A stretch of DNA of 32,276 nt from the NCBI GenBank assembly GCA_017304275.1, contig JAFKKW010000458.1, positions 1 through 32,276 of the forward strand, read 5' to 3'. Below, piece after piece: positions 7,053 to 14,807 of the stretch. Below the pieces are notes generated by a model. It worked only from the letters and a program-made list of their open reading frames with translations, was not told the DNA's origin and did not search any database. Position 1 is the first letter of the stretch. The number at the start of each line of letters is the position of its first letter. The translations under genes were made by a program, and so were the position numbers. The DNA comes from Hyphomicrobiales bacterium (GTDB lineage Bacteria > Pseudomonadota > Alphaproteobacteria > Rhizobiales > Hyphomicrobiaceae).

Positions 7053-8555
7053 GTGAAAAAGAAGCCGCGCAAGTCACGGCCGAAGGCGATGAAGCCCCGT
7101 CGAGAGGCAACGGCGGCTGCCTGGAAGCACGCCCAAACGCCATCCCGTCAGTCGTTGCGTTATGCGCCTCCCGCCAGCGCCGCAGGCGCGCGCTTCGCGG
7201 ACCTCTTCGCCTCGCATGCGGGACGCATCGAACGGACCCTTGCATCCCTCGTCGACGGCGCCAGACGCCTGCCGGCAGAGATGGGCGTGCGAGCCGGCCG
7301 CCTGCGCGCGGGAGCCCATGCCGCAGCCCGCACCTATTCGCGCGACGAGCGCGAGGCGCTCCTGCTCTTGTTCCTGCCGTTCCTGCTCGTCGCCTCGGCC
7401 ATGGTCGTCCACCAGTCCGTGCGCATGCTGCAGAACTATCTCGCCGCCATCGCCATGCCCGACGACGAGATTTCGCCGCTCTCGCCCGGCGTGATGCGGG
7501 ACGTGCGCATCGCCGCCGTCCCTCAAACGCGCGCGCAGGAGGCACCACCGGCGCGAACCGATCTGGCCGCGATCTCCACGGCATCCGAAAGCCGCGCCAT
7601 CACCGTGGCAGGGACCGCCCTCGCGGAAGCGCCCGCCGCGACCGGCCCCTCGGCGAGAGCCGTACCGGCATCCGACCTCGGGCGCCCCGCGGATACGCAC
7701 GGCATGGAGCTCGCGTCCGCGCCGTTTTCCTCAGCCGTTGCGGCACAGGAGGAAACGCAGTTCGCCCTGCTCGGCCCCATCGGCGACATGGGCCACAGCG
7801 TACCGCAGCGCACGCCGGAACCGGTCGAGACGCTCGAGGTCGACGATAACGGCAAGCCCATCCGTGCCGGCATTTGCGCCATCGACCAGACGCCGCGCTC
7901 GCCCGCGGCATTGCCGCTCGGCGAGACCGTGTCGCTTGGCGCCGACACCTTCGGCCTGCGCCTGGCCAAGGCGGCCGAAGCCCAGACCGCCTCGTTCGTC
8001 ATCTACAATGACGCCTACCGCACGATCTCCTATCCCATGGGCGACGTGAACGGCCTGTTCGGCGTCTGCACCGACGTCGTCGTGCGCGCCTACCGCGCGC
8101 TCGGCCTCGACCTGCAGGCACTCGTGCAAGAGGCTCGCGCCGGCACCGGCGACCGGAGCATCGACCACCGCCGCACCGAGATCCTGCGCCGCTTCTTCTC
8201 GACCCAAGGCGAAAGCCTGCCGATTACGAGCTACCCCGAGGATTATCGCCCCGGCGACATCGTCACGTACTACCGCCCCCAGAACCGCCGCACGCGCGCG
8301 CATATCGCCATCGTGTCGTCGGTCATGGCGCCGTCCGGGCGGCCGATGATCGTCCACAACCGCGGCTGGGGGCCCGAGCTCGAGGACGCGCTCTTCGTCG
8401 ACCAGATCACCGGCCACTATCGCTATCGCGGCCCCGTCCAGACGCGCAACGCCGGCAGCGGCCGTGCTGCGTTGCCGGCCTGGACCGCAACGGCGCCCGT
8501 TCACCCGGCGACCTTCAACGCGGAGCGCGACGCTCCGCGTCCGTCACCGAACTGA
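7053..8555 (+). CDS. DUF1287 (NlpC/P60-like) protein with long membrane-anchored N-terminus
   Basis: The C-terminal 185 residues match the DUF1287 family: YNDAYRTISYPMGDVNGLFGVCTDVVVRAYRALG, SIDHRRTEILRRFF, YRPGDIVTYY, AHIAIVSS, IVHNRGWGPELEDALF and ITGHYRYRG. Cys339 and His417 are the likely thiol-peptidase-type active pair of this papain-like fold. Most DUF1287 proteins are about 200 residues; here 500 residues include a basic N-terminus, one transmembrane helix (LLLLFLPFLLVASAMVV, about 100-117) and a roughly 180-residue low-complexity Ala/Pro linker. That layout suggests an inner-membrane protein with its catalytic domain in the periplasm, possibly acting on peptidoglycan. The start is a GTG; an ATG at 7089 is the alternative. 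Confidence 0.82.
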   Translation: MKKKPRKSRPKAMKPRREATAAAWKHAQTPSRQSLRYAPPASAAGARFADLFASHAGRIERTLASLVDGARRLPAEMGVRAGRLRAGAHAAARTYSRDEREALLLLFLPFLLVASAMVVHQSVRMLQNYLAAIAMPDDEISPLSPGVMRDVRIAAVPQTRAQEAPPARTDLAAISTASESRAITVAGTALAEAPAATGPSARAVPASDLGRPADTHGMELASAPFSSAVAAQEETQFALLGPIGDMGHSVPQRTPEPVETLEVDDNGKPIRAGICAIDQTPRSPAALPLGETVSLGADTFGLRLAKAAEAQTASFVIYNDAYRTISYPMGDVNGLFGVCTDVVVRAYRALGLDLQALVQEARAGTGDRSIDHRRTEILRRFFSTQGESLPITSYPEDYRPGDIVTYYRPQNRRTRAHIAIVSSVMAPSGRPMIVHNRGWGPELEDALFVDQITGHYRYRGPVQTRNAGSGRAALPAWTATAPVHPATFNAERDAPRPSPN

Positions 8556-8796
8556 CCGCGCCTCGGCACGCCGAGCATACGCGTGTTGTATCATCAGCAT
8601 TTCTCATCGTCTGAACGCCCCCACTAGAATTCGCGTTTGAATTCACGGCCGCGCTGCCGCTGGAAACCACTTCGCGCGAATTGGCTTGCGTAAACATACG
8701 AATAAGCTCACGTTTTGCGCGCCCACAAGACAGAACTGCGACACAGCTCAGCATCGCAATTGCGCTGCGACGGGCCTCGCGTTGGACCTACAGCGC

Positions 8797-9345
8797 ATGC
8801 AATTTTCAAAGCTCCGCCTGCCACTCGAACTGCCCGGACCGTTCTGGTTCGAGGATCTGATGTTCTTCGTCATCGACGAAGGCCGCCGCCTGCCGTCGCG
8901 CCTGAGGCTCGCGGCAGAGCGCGTGCGCCATCTGACGGAAAAAGCCATCGAGACCGCAGCGGGCTTCGATCCGGCCGCCCTGCTTCGGGGGCAGCGCGCG
9001 GCGACACCCGCTCCCGCGGTCCCGTTGATCCGCGACGTCCCGCCGATGGACGAAGCAGAAAGCTGGGCGTTGGCCACCGAGCCCCTCGTCGCCGCCCATA
9101 CGGGGCTCGATGCCGCCCTCGCCTGCCAAGCCGCAGCCGCCGAGCAGCTCGATTCGCTGACCTACGTCCTCGCGTGCATGCGTGACGACCTCCGTCCGAT
9201 CATGACCACCACGCGCTTCAAGGACGATAACGTCGAGACGTTCCCGGATCCAAAGATACTCGACACCTCCATCGAGGCCCTGCTCGAGCTGTCGCGGAAG
9301 AACGCAGCGACGCGTCCCAAAGACCGCGTGCAAACCGCCGCCTGA
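8797..9345 (+). CDS. Hypothetical protein (about 182 aa)
   Basis: The frame is open from a TTG at 8686, but the sequence before 8797 (KHTNKLTFCAPTRQNCDTAQHRNC) does not look like protein of this organism, so the ATG at 8797 (MQFSKLRLPLELPGPFWFEDLMFFVIDEG) is chosen despite a poor ribosome binding site. The protein is predicted soluble and largely helical, with Ala-rich stretches and a C-terminal region LDTSIEALLELSRKNAA. Codon use fits the genome. No family is recognised. It converges on the lpoA-like gene, whose stop is 38 bases away. Confidence 0.62.
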   Translation: MQFSKLRLPLELPGPFWFEDLMFFVIDEGRRLPSRLRLAAERVRHLTEKAIETAAGFDPAALLRGQRAATPAPAVPLIRDVPPMDEAESWALATEPLVAAHTGLDAALACQAAAAEQLDSLTYVLACMRDDLRPIMTTTRFKDDNVETFPDPKILDTSIEALLELSRKNAATRPKDRVQTAA

Positions 9346-9383
9346 CGCTTTCCTTCGTCATTCCACCTCATGTGGCCGCGCGC

Positions 9384-10634
9384 TCAGCGCGCCGTGACGC
9401 GCCCGTCCGGCGCGGCAGCAGCCTGCGCGGGATCGATGACGTTGCCCCCGAACGTCTGCAGCTCGAGCACCGCCAGTGCCCGGTCGGGAAGGCCGTCCGG
9501 CCGGAACCGCAGGCTTCCGTCGACGCCCGTGAATCCACCCGGCCGCGTCAGCGCCGCCGTCGTGAAGCGCTGGCCCGGCTCGGCCGACGAAAGCGTGATC
9601 GCCACGCTGACCGCATCGTAGGCGAGGCTCGCAATCCTGGGCGGCGGCTGCCCGAACGAGCGCGTGAACCGCTGCGCGAAATCCGCCCAGCCGTGCGGAT
9701 CGGGACCGGGATACCAGCCGCGCACGAATGCCGCGCTGCGGCCCGCATTTGGAAAATCCCATCCGCTGGTGCCGAGAAGCTGGATGCGGTCGCCGCCGAT
9801 CCCCGCATACGTCAGGATCGGATCGATTTGCGGCAGCATGTCCGCCCCGGCAGCAATGAGCAGCGTATCGATCGGCGCCGCGGAGTCCGCGCTTTGCTTC
9901 ACCTCGTCTGCCAGCGCCCGCACCGTGCCAAGCATGGCGTTGGCCTCGAGCGGGTAGCGCGTCACGGCCGCCACCGTGCCGCCGTTGCGCTCGACGGTCT
10001 GCCGGAACGCCGGCTCGACCACCTGGCCATAGGCGTCGTTGGGGATCAGCGCCGCGAACCTGCGCTTTCCGCGCCCCGCCGCATACGCGACGATGCGCTC
10101 GATCTCGGTCTCGGGCAGCACGCTCATGAGATAGACGCCGCTGCCGGCAACGCGCCGGTCGTTTGAAAACGCGAGCACCGGCACGTTGGACTGCCGTGCA
10201 ACCGGCGCCACCGCGCTCGCCGCGGCACCCGTCATGGGTCCGATGAGAATTTCGGCGCCTTCGCTGATCGCCTCCTGCGCCGCCTGCGCGGCCCCTTGCG
10301 GAGACCCCTTGTCGTCCTTGACGATGAGCTGCACGAGCGGGTTGTCGAGCTCGAACAAGGCAAGCTCGCCAGCCTGTTTCAGGCCCTTGGCGGCCACCGT
10401 CTGCGGGCCGTAGCCGGACAGCGAAAGCACCATGCCGATGCGGACGGGCTTCTGCGGCTTGCCGTCGGGAAGCGCCGGCGTCTGCTCGCCGAGCGCATTC
10501 GTGACGCTACCACCCATGTTGGTCGCGCAGCCCGCGAGCATCAGGGCGGCCGCAACCGTCGCGCTGGCGCGACCGATGACACGCGCCCACCGACGGGCGC
10601 GTCCGATCCCCCACTGGAAACCGGTCTCTGCCAT
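9384..10634 (-). CDS. LpoA-like penicillin-binding protein activator / periplasmic binding-fold lipoprotein
   Basis: A lipoprotein with a basic n-region (RARRWARVIGRA), hydrophobic core and lipobox LAGC (Cys36), followed by a type 1 periplasmic binding fold of the Peripla_BP_6 class (VRIGMVLSLSGYGP, VKDDKGSPQGAAQAAQEAISEGAEILIGPMTGAAASAVAPVARQ in segments, FAALIPNDAYGQVV, LTYAGIGGDRIQLLGTSGWD). The fold plus position next to rsmI and yraN matches E. coli lpoA (yraM), whose C-terminal half has this fold and activates PBP1A. The N-terminal TPR half of LpoA is missing, so activation of a penicillin-binding protein is an inference; amino-acid binding is an alternative. ATG 10634 has AAGGGG upstream; 10673 is another in-frame start. 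Confidence 0.82.
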   Translation of the reverse strand: MAETGFQWGIGRARRWARVIGRASATVAAALMLAGCATNMGGSVTNALGEQTPALPDGKPQKPVRIGMVLSLSGYGPQTVAAKGLKQAGELALFELDNPLVQLIVKDDKGSPQGAAQAAQEAISEGAEILIGPMTGAAASAVAPVARQSNVPVLAFSNDRRVAGSGVYLMSVLPETEIERIVAYAAGRGKRRFAALIPNDAYGQVVEPAFRQTVERNGGTVAAVTRYPLEANAMLGTVRALADEVKQSADSAAPIDTLLIAAGADMLPQIDPILTYAGIGGDRIQLLGTSGWDFPNAGRSAAFVRGWYPGPDPHGWADFAQRFTRSFGQPPPRIASLAYDAVSVAITLSSAEPGQRFTTAALTRPGGFTGVDGSLRFRPDGLPDRALAVLELQTFGGNVIDPAQAAAAPDGRVTAR

Positions 10635-10871
10635 AATTACGGCCCCTTGCAGCCGGCGCGATTGGCTCATCACGCAGGTATGGTGCGCATCTTGAACAGG
10701 TTTGCCCCTTGACCGTGCGGCGTCCCCGGGCCGCGCGTGGCATGCACGAGTTTCGTTACAGGCTCAGACCCCGTGGGTGAAGCGAAATATTGCGCCGGTT
10801 CAAATATGTCCTGGATTTTCGGAACTGAAGGCGTGAAACAGAAGCGAGCCTGTTCCACACAAGGCACACGA

Positions 10872-11801
10872 ATGACGGCTGACGAGCCTTCCGGAACCGC
10901 ACAGGACGACGTCCCTCAAACGGCGAGACGAGTGGCCTTCGAGATCGAGCGCCAGCTTGGACTGCCGCTTGCGCCGGGCCTCTATCTCGTCGCGACGCCG
11001 ATCGGCCACCTTGCCGACATCACGCTGCGCGCCATCGCTGTCCTCGCGCGCGCCGACGTCATCTACTGCGAGGACACGCGGCACAGCCGCACGTTGCTCT
11101 CCCACTACACCATCCGCGCGCCGCTGCGTCCCTATCACGAGCACAACGCCGAGGAGCAGCGCCCGCGCGTGCTGAGGGACCTGGCCGACGGGCGCGCCGT
11201 GGCGCTGATCAGCGACGCCGGCACGCCGCTCATCTCCGACCCGGGCTTCAAGCTCGTGCGCGAGGCCACCGCTGCCGGCCACGACGTCACGGCCGTGCCT
11301 GGCCCGTCGGCGGCGCTCGCCGCGCTCACCGTCGCCGGCCTGCCGACGGACGCCTTCTTCTTCGCGGGATTTCTGCCAGCCAAGGAAGGCGCACGGAAAT
11401 CCCGCTTGGCAGAGCTCGCGGCCGTTCCCGCCACGCTCGTCTTTTTCGAGGCCCCGACTCGCGCCGCCGAGACGCTGGCGGATCTCGCGAGCGAGCTCGG
11501 CAACCGGGAAGCCGCCCTCGCACGCGAGCTGACCAAGCTCCACGAGGACGTGCACCGAGCCCGCCTTGCCGACCTTGCGCGCGCATTTGCGGATACGCCC
11601 CCGAAAGGCGAGGTCGTGATCGTCGTCGGTCCGCCCGAAGCGGGCGAGGTGAGCGACACCGCGATCGAGGAGAGCCTGATACCCATCCTGGAGACGGTGA
11701 GCCTCCGTGACGCCTCTCGCATCGTCGCCGACACGCTGAAGGTGCCGAAAGCCCGCGTGTACGACGTGGCGCTCGGACTGAAACGCCGCGAGCGGAGCTG
11801 A
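10872..11801 (+). CDS. rsmI: 16S rRNA (cytidine(1402)-2'-O)-methyltransferase
   Basis: A 309-residue tetrapyrrole-methylase-fold enzyme that 2'-O-methylates C1402 in the ribosomal P-site region of 16S rRNA using S-adenosylmethionine. Diagnostic segments are LYLVATPIGHLADITLRAI, YCEDTRHSRTLLSHY, ALISDAGTPLISDPGF (about residue 113 on) and the GPSAALAALTVAGLPTDAFFFAGFLP run. The C-terminal extension of about 40 residues resembles the usual RsmI tail (SLRDASRIVADTLKVPKARVYDVAL). The ATG at 10872 begins just before conserved sequence; the frame remains open to 10737 but without homologous content. It is divergent from the lpoA-like gene and runs into yraN with a five-base gap. Confidence 0.94.
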   Translation: MTADEPSGTAQDDVPQTARRVAFEIERQLGLPLAPGLYLVATPIGHLADITLRAIAVLARADVIYCEDTRHSRTLLSHYTIRAPLRPYHEHNAEEQRPRVLRDLADGRAVALISDAGTPLISDPGFKLVREATAAGHDVTAVPGPSAALAALTVAGLPTDAFFFAGFLPAKEGARKSRLAELAAVPATLVFFEAPTRAAETLADLASELGNREAALARELTKLHEDVHRARLADLARAFADTPPKGEVVIVVGPPEAGEVSDTAIEESLIPILETVSLRDASRIVADTLKVPKARVYDVALGLKRRERS

Positions 11802-11806
11802 CCATC

Positions 11807-12196
11807 GTGCGCCCTCGCCGCACACCCGCACCGGATGACAGATGGCGGGGTGAGCGGCGCGCCCGCGAGCGCCGGGGCCGCCAAGCCGAATGGCTGGCCG
11901 CGTTGAGCCTGCGGCTGCGCGGCTTCCGCATTCTCGCGACCCGGGAAAAGACACCGCTTGGCGAGATCGACCTCATCGCCGTGCGCGGGCGCCGGGTGGC
12001 CTTCATCGAGGTCAAGCGTCGGGCCACGCGCGAGGCGGCGGAAGCGGCCGTCACGACCGCCCAACGCACCCGCGTTCGCAGGGCGGCCGACCTCTGGCTC
12101 GCGCGCAATGAGCGTTACCAGGCCTACGAGCTCGGCTTCGACCTCGTTTTCCTGATCGGCCGCCGCTGGCCCCGGTACGTGGCCAATGGGCTCTGA
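11807..12196 (+). CDS. yraN: UPF0102 (YraN) predicted nuclease-fold protein
   Basis: A 129-residue UPF0102 protein with the restriction-endonuclease-like core GEIDLIAVRGRRVAFIEVK: Glu53, Asp55, Glu68 and Lys70 form the PD-(D/E)xK-type site. The N-terminus is unusually arginine-rich (RRTPAPDDRWRGERRARERRGRQAEW). The start is GTG, five bases after rsmI, so the two are almost certainly one transcript, as in many proteobacteria. The biochemical role of the family is unproven; a DNA repair or Holliday-junction-related role has been suggested from the fold. gshB, a frequent downstream neighbour in alphaproteobacteria, is absent. Confidence 0.9.
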   Translation: MRPRRTPAPDDRWRGERRARERRGRQAEWLAALSLRLRGFRILATREKTPLGEIDLIAVRGRRVAFIEVKRRATREAAEAAVTTAQRTRVRRAADLWLARNERYQAYELGFDLVFLIGRRWPRYVANGL

Positions 12197-12321
12197 CGGT
12201 CCACAGGCACACGAATATGTGTCCTTGCCAGGTCTTCCCGGTCCCACCCGTGATCAATTATACGCTACAGTGTTACATGGGGACCAAGCTAACCCAAACG
12301 AGGCACGTGGAGGTAAACGCT

Positions 12322-12864
12322 ATGAGAAGATGGACTGCCGCGCTGATGGTGACCGCCGGAGCTTTGTATGTTGGAGCCGGGATGGCCTCAGCCGCGAGCC
12401 TCGTCTCCGCCAAGAAGCTCGAGATCAACGTCGACGAGACTAAGACCGAGGAGGAGCGCCGGGCGCTCTGGGAGAAAGTCGGCGGCTGGTGCGCGATCCA
12501 GGATTGGCACCCCGCCGTGGAGAAGTGCGAGGAGAGCAAGGAAGGCGACGATACCTACCGGACGTTGACCCTCAAAGGCGGCGGCACGATCAAGGAGAAG
12601 CTCGTCGACACCGGCACCACGAGCTACCGCTACGAGATCATCGAGAGCCCGCTGCCCGTCAAGAACTATGAGGCCCAGTTCTCGGTCACGCCGGACGACG
12701 ACGACCTCGACGAGATCAACGTCGTCTGGAGCGCCACCTACGATCCTGCCGACGGCAAGGACGACAAGGAGGCGCGCAAGACCATTGACGGCATCTTCAA
12801 GGACGGCATCGACAGCATCAAGGCCAAGTACGGCAACGCCGACGATGACGACGACAAGAAATAG
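12322..12864 (+). CDS. Secreted SRPBCC-family protein (PYR/cyclase fold)
   Basis: A 180-residue protein with a clear Sec signal peptide (MRRWTAALMVTAGALYVG then AGMASA). The mature sequence has the START/polyketide-cyclase pattern: LWEKVGGWCAIQDWHPAVEKCE, TYRTLTLKGGGTIKEKLVD, TSYRYEIIESPLPVKNYEAQFSV, VVWSATYDP and the long C-terminal helix KEARKTIDGIFKDGIDSIKAKYG. Two cysteines bracket the first helix-turn. SRPBCC domains bind hydrophobic ligands; the ligand here is unknown. The ATG at 12322 follows GGAGG at a proper distance; upstream in-frame codons are not protein-like. The tail is DDDDDK-rich. A bidirectional terminator separates it from the convergent next gene. Confidence 0.85.
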   Translation: MRRWTAALMVTAGALYVGAGMASAASLVSAKKLEINVDETKTEEERRALWEKVGGWCAIQDWHPAVEKCEESKEGDDTYRTLTLKGGGTIKEKLVDTGTTSYRYEIIESPLPVKNYEAQFSVTPDDDDLDEINVVWSATYDPADGKDDKEARKTIDGIFKDGIDSIKAKYGNADDDDDKK

Positions 12865-12896
12865 TCCCACCGTCTGACGACGCACTCAAAAACAAT

Positions 12897-12923
12897 AGGC
12901 GCGATCCGGAGAGGATCGCGCCT
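12897..12923. terminator. Bidirectional terminator between convergent genes
   Basis: An 11-bp perfect stem (AGGCGCGATCC with GGATCGCGCCT) around the loop GGAGA lies between two convergent stops. A T-rich tract (TATTT) follows on the plus side and an A-rich tract (AAAAACAAT) precedes it, so it can serve both strands. Confidence 0.88.
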
Positions 12924-12943
12924 TATTTGTGTGATCGGATACC

Positions 12944-13291
12944 TCAATCGGCGGACGCGGTCTTCGCCTTCGCCTTTGCGATCTTGGTGGCGCGGCGGCG
13001 GTCGACTTCCGCTTTCGAAACTTCACCGGCCGAGATCAAGGCATTGATGCAACCGCTGGAAAGCTGCGAGCCGTGAGCCCGCATGCACTGGCGGACAGCC
13101 GTGGTGCCAACGGGGTGCTGGCTGCAGTAGGAATAGTAGTCCGACGCGCAGGCGAGCTTGACGCCGAGGCTGACGGCACCGGCTTGCGTCGTAAGCGCGA
13201 CGGTGGCCGCAGCGACGACGAGGGCAGCGCGCACGGATGGAGACGTGGAGACGGCAGAGATCAGGGTCGACGGGGTCATGGCAAACTCCAT
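12944..13291 (-). CDS. Small secreted Cys-rich repeat protein
   Basis: A 115-residue protein with a hydrophobic leader (VRAALVVAAATVALTTQAGA) and a short mature domain CASDYYSYCSQHP...RQCMRAHGSQLSSGCINAL. The spacing of four cysteines, C-x7-C...C-x11-C with ACA..YC and CMRAH..LSxxC, resembles one copy of the Cys-rich (GLG1-type) repeat found in many short periplasmic proteins of Hyphomicrobiales. The C-terminal tail is Lys/Ala-rich (RRATKIAKAKAKTASAD). The function of this group is not known. M1 (13291) and M5 (13279) are both possible starts; both leave the leader intact. Confidence 0.75.
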   Translation of the reverse strand: MEFAMTPSTLISAVSTSPSVRAALVVAAATVALTTQAGAVSLGVKLACASDYYSYCSQHPVGTTAVRQCMRAHGSQLSSGCINALISAGEVSKAEVDRRRATKIAKAKAKTASAD

Positions 13292-13420
13292 AGGCCTTGT
13301 ATGACGAAGACCCTAAAGGCTCTTGCGCAAACCCGCTGTCCCGCGCGTTACTGGGCCCGGCAAAAATACGCCGCCGGCAAGCAAGCCCGGGGGCAGGAAA
13401 CGACAGGAGAGGAAACGCAC

Positions 13421-14080
13421 ATGAGCAGGTTGTATGGACCGCAGCACCGCGAGCTGCAGGACCGCTTCGAAAGCCGTCCGATGGCCGACCGCATCGAGCT
13501 GATTGCGGCCAAAACCGAGATCGACGACATGGCGCGCGCCTTCATTGAAAGCCGCGACATGTTCTTTCTCTCCTCCGTCGACCACCAGGGCCGCCCCACC
13601 GTGTCGTACAAGGGCGGCGATCCGGGGTTCGTGCGCGTGCTCGACGCCAAGACGCTCGCGTTCCCGAGCTACGACGGCAACGGCATGTACTTCTCGATGG
13701 GCAACATCGCCGCCCATCCGGAGATCGGCTGCCTGTTCATCGACTTCGAGAAACCCTTTCGGCTGCGGCTCCAGGGACGCGCCGAGCTTGTGCACGAGGG
13801 CCCGGTCGTGAACCTGTTCAAGGAGGCGGAGCTGGCCGTCAAAGTGACCGTGTCGGACCTCTGGATGAACTGCCCGCGCTATGTCCACCGCTACCGGAAG
13901 GAAGCCGCGTCGCGCTACGTCCCCCGCGCGGAAGCGGAAACGCCCCTCTGCGAGTGGAAGCGCATCGACGGGCTGCAGGACATCCTGCGTCCCGGCGAGC
14001 TTCAGGCCGTCGAGAAGGCCGGCAACATCACCCAGGACGAGTGGATGGGCCACGTCTTCGCCGGCGACGACAAGGCCTGA
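13421..14080 (+). CDS. Pyridoxamine 5'-phosphate oxidase-family FMN-binding protein
   Basis: A 219-residue protein of the PNPOx-like split-barrel family: ARAFIESRDMFFLSSVDHQGRPTVSYKGGDPGFVRV (about 37-72), then LAFPSYDGNGMYFSMGNIAAHPEIGCLFIDFEKPFRLRLQGRAELV in short conserved blocks. This is the standard layout of the FMN-binding barrel in flavin reductase or general stress proteins; it is not PdxH, since the PdxH C-terminal domain is absent. A C-terminal helical extension (WKRIDGLQDILRPGELQAVEKAG) is shared with close relatives. The ATG at 13421 has an excellent ribosome binding site (CAGGAGAGG). The substrate is unknown. Confidence 0.86.
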   Translation: MSRLYGPQHRELQDRFESRPMADRIELIAAKTEIDDMARAFIESRDMFFLSSVDHQGRPTVSYKGGDPGFVRVLDAKTLAFPSYDGNGMYFSMGNIAAHPEIGCLFIDFEKPFRLRLQGRAELVHEGPVVNLFKEAELAVKVTVSDLWMNCPRYVHRYRKEAASRYVPRAEAETPLCEWKRIDGLQDILRPGELQAVEKAGNITQDEWMGHVFAGDDKA

Positions 14081-14093
14081 AGACGAGCCCACC

Positions 14094-14118
14094 GCCGGCC
14101 TGGTGGGGGCAGGCCGGC
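14094..14118. terminator. GC-rich hairpin after the PNPOx-like gene
   Basis: An 8-bp perfect stem (GCCGGCCT with AGGCCGGC) closes on a GGTGGGGGC loop 14 bases after the stop codon. No T-run follows, so termination efficiency is uncertain. Confidence 0.5.
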
Positions 14119-14224
14119 CGCCAAGCCTCGCGCTTGGTCATTCGCTATCAATATTAACGCCAACGCCCTGCGCCGAAACCGGGGGAACCCCCTATGATCC
14201 CGGATCGTACACAGGGAGTTTACC

Positions 14225-14602
14225 ATGCAGATCACCGCCCGCTTCGGCCTATGCGGTCTCCTGGCCACAGTGAGCCTCATCGCAAGCGCAGCAACCGCGG
14301 TATCCGGCCCGCTTCCGGCGCGGGCCTTCGTGTCGGACGACGCCGGAACGATCTCGATCGAGGTTGGCCGGCGCTGGTATCGCGAGCTTGAAGAGTCGCG
14401 CTACCCGCCGAACTTCTACGTGCCGCCGCCGCGCGGCTGGTGGCGCGCACGCGGACCGCGCGGCGTCTATCTCTACGAGCCGCGCGTCTACGGCTGGAGC
14501 TACCCGCCTCCGCCGCCGGTCAGTTGCGGCCAGTACCGCTACTGGAACGGCGACTATTGCGCCGACGCGCGCCGCGAGCCGCCCTACGTCGGGCCACGCT
14601 GA
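14225..14602 (+). CDS. Small secreted Pro/Tyr-rich protein
   Basis: A 125-residue protein with a Sec signal peptide (ITARFGLCGLLATVSLIASA). The mature chain is dominated by aromatic and proline residues (YPPNFYVPPPRGWWRARG, YLYEPRVYGWSYPPPPPVSCG, YRYWNGDYCADARREPPYVG) and a C-terminal cysteine pair in CGQYRYWNGDYC. Such short secreted proteins with a terminal RYWNGxxCxDAR motif recur in Hyphomicrobiales; no function is established. The start has a good ribosome binding site (GGGAG). It may be an envelope or matrix component, but this is inference from composition only. Confidence 0.75.
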   Translation: MQITARFGLCGLLATVSLIASAATAVSGPLPARAFVSDDAGTISIEVGRRWYRELEESRYPPNFYVPPPRGWWRARGPRGVYLYEPRVYGWSYPPPPPVSCGQYRYWNGDYCADARREPPYVGPR

Positions 14603-14807
14603 TCACGCGCGGACCGAAACGATCAGCCTGCCAACGACGTGCAATAAGGCAACGCCGACGCCGCATTGTTTACTTCACACGTAGACAAATAGGTCTCCTC
14701 GTGTATCTTGCGGACGTCAGCGTGATTATTAGCCAGCATGAACGGGATCGGCGCCCCGGCCAGCCAACCTCCGTCTGACGTCAGGGGATTGGACTGGGGG
14801 CTGGACG

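Noticed and set aside
14640..14800. Fur, Irr or RirA box before the siderophore receptor
   Set aside because: The stretch is AT-richer than its surroundings, but I could not find a match good enough to any of these motifs.
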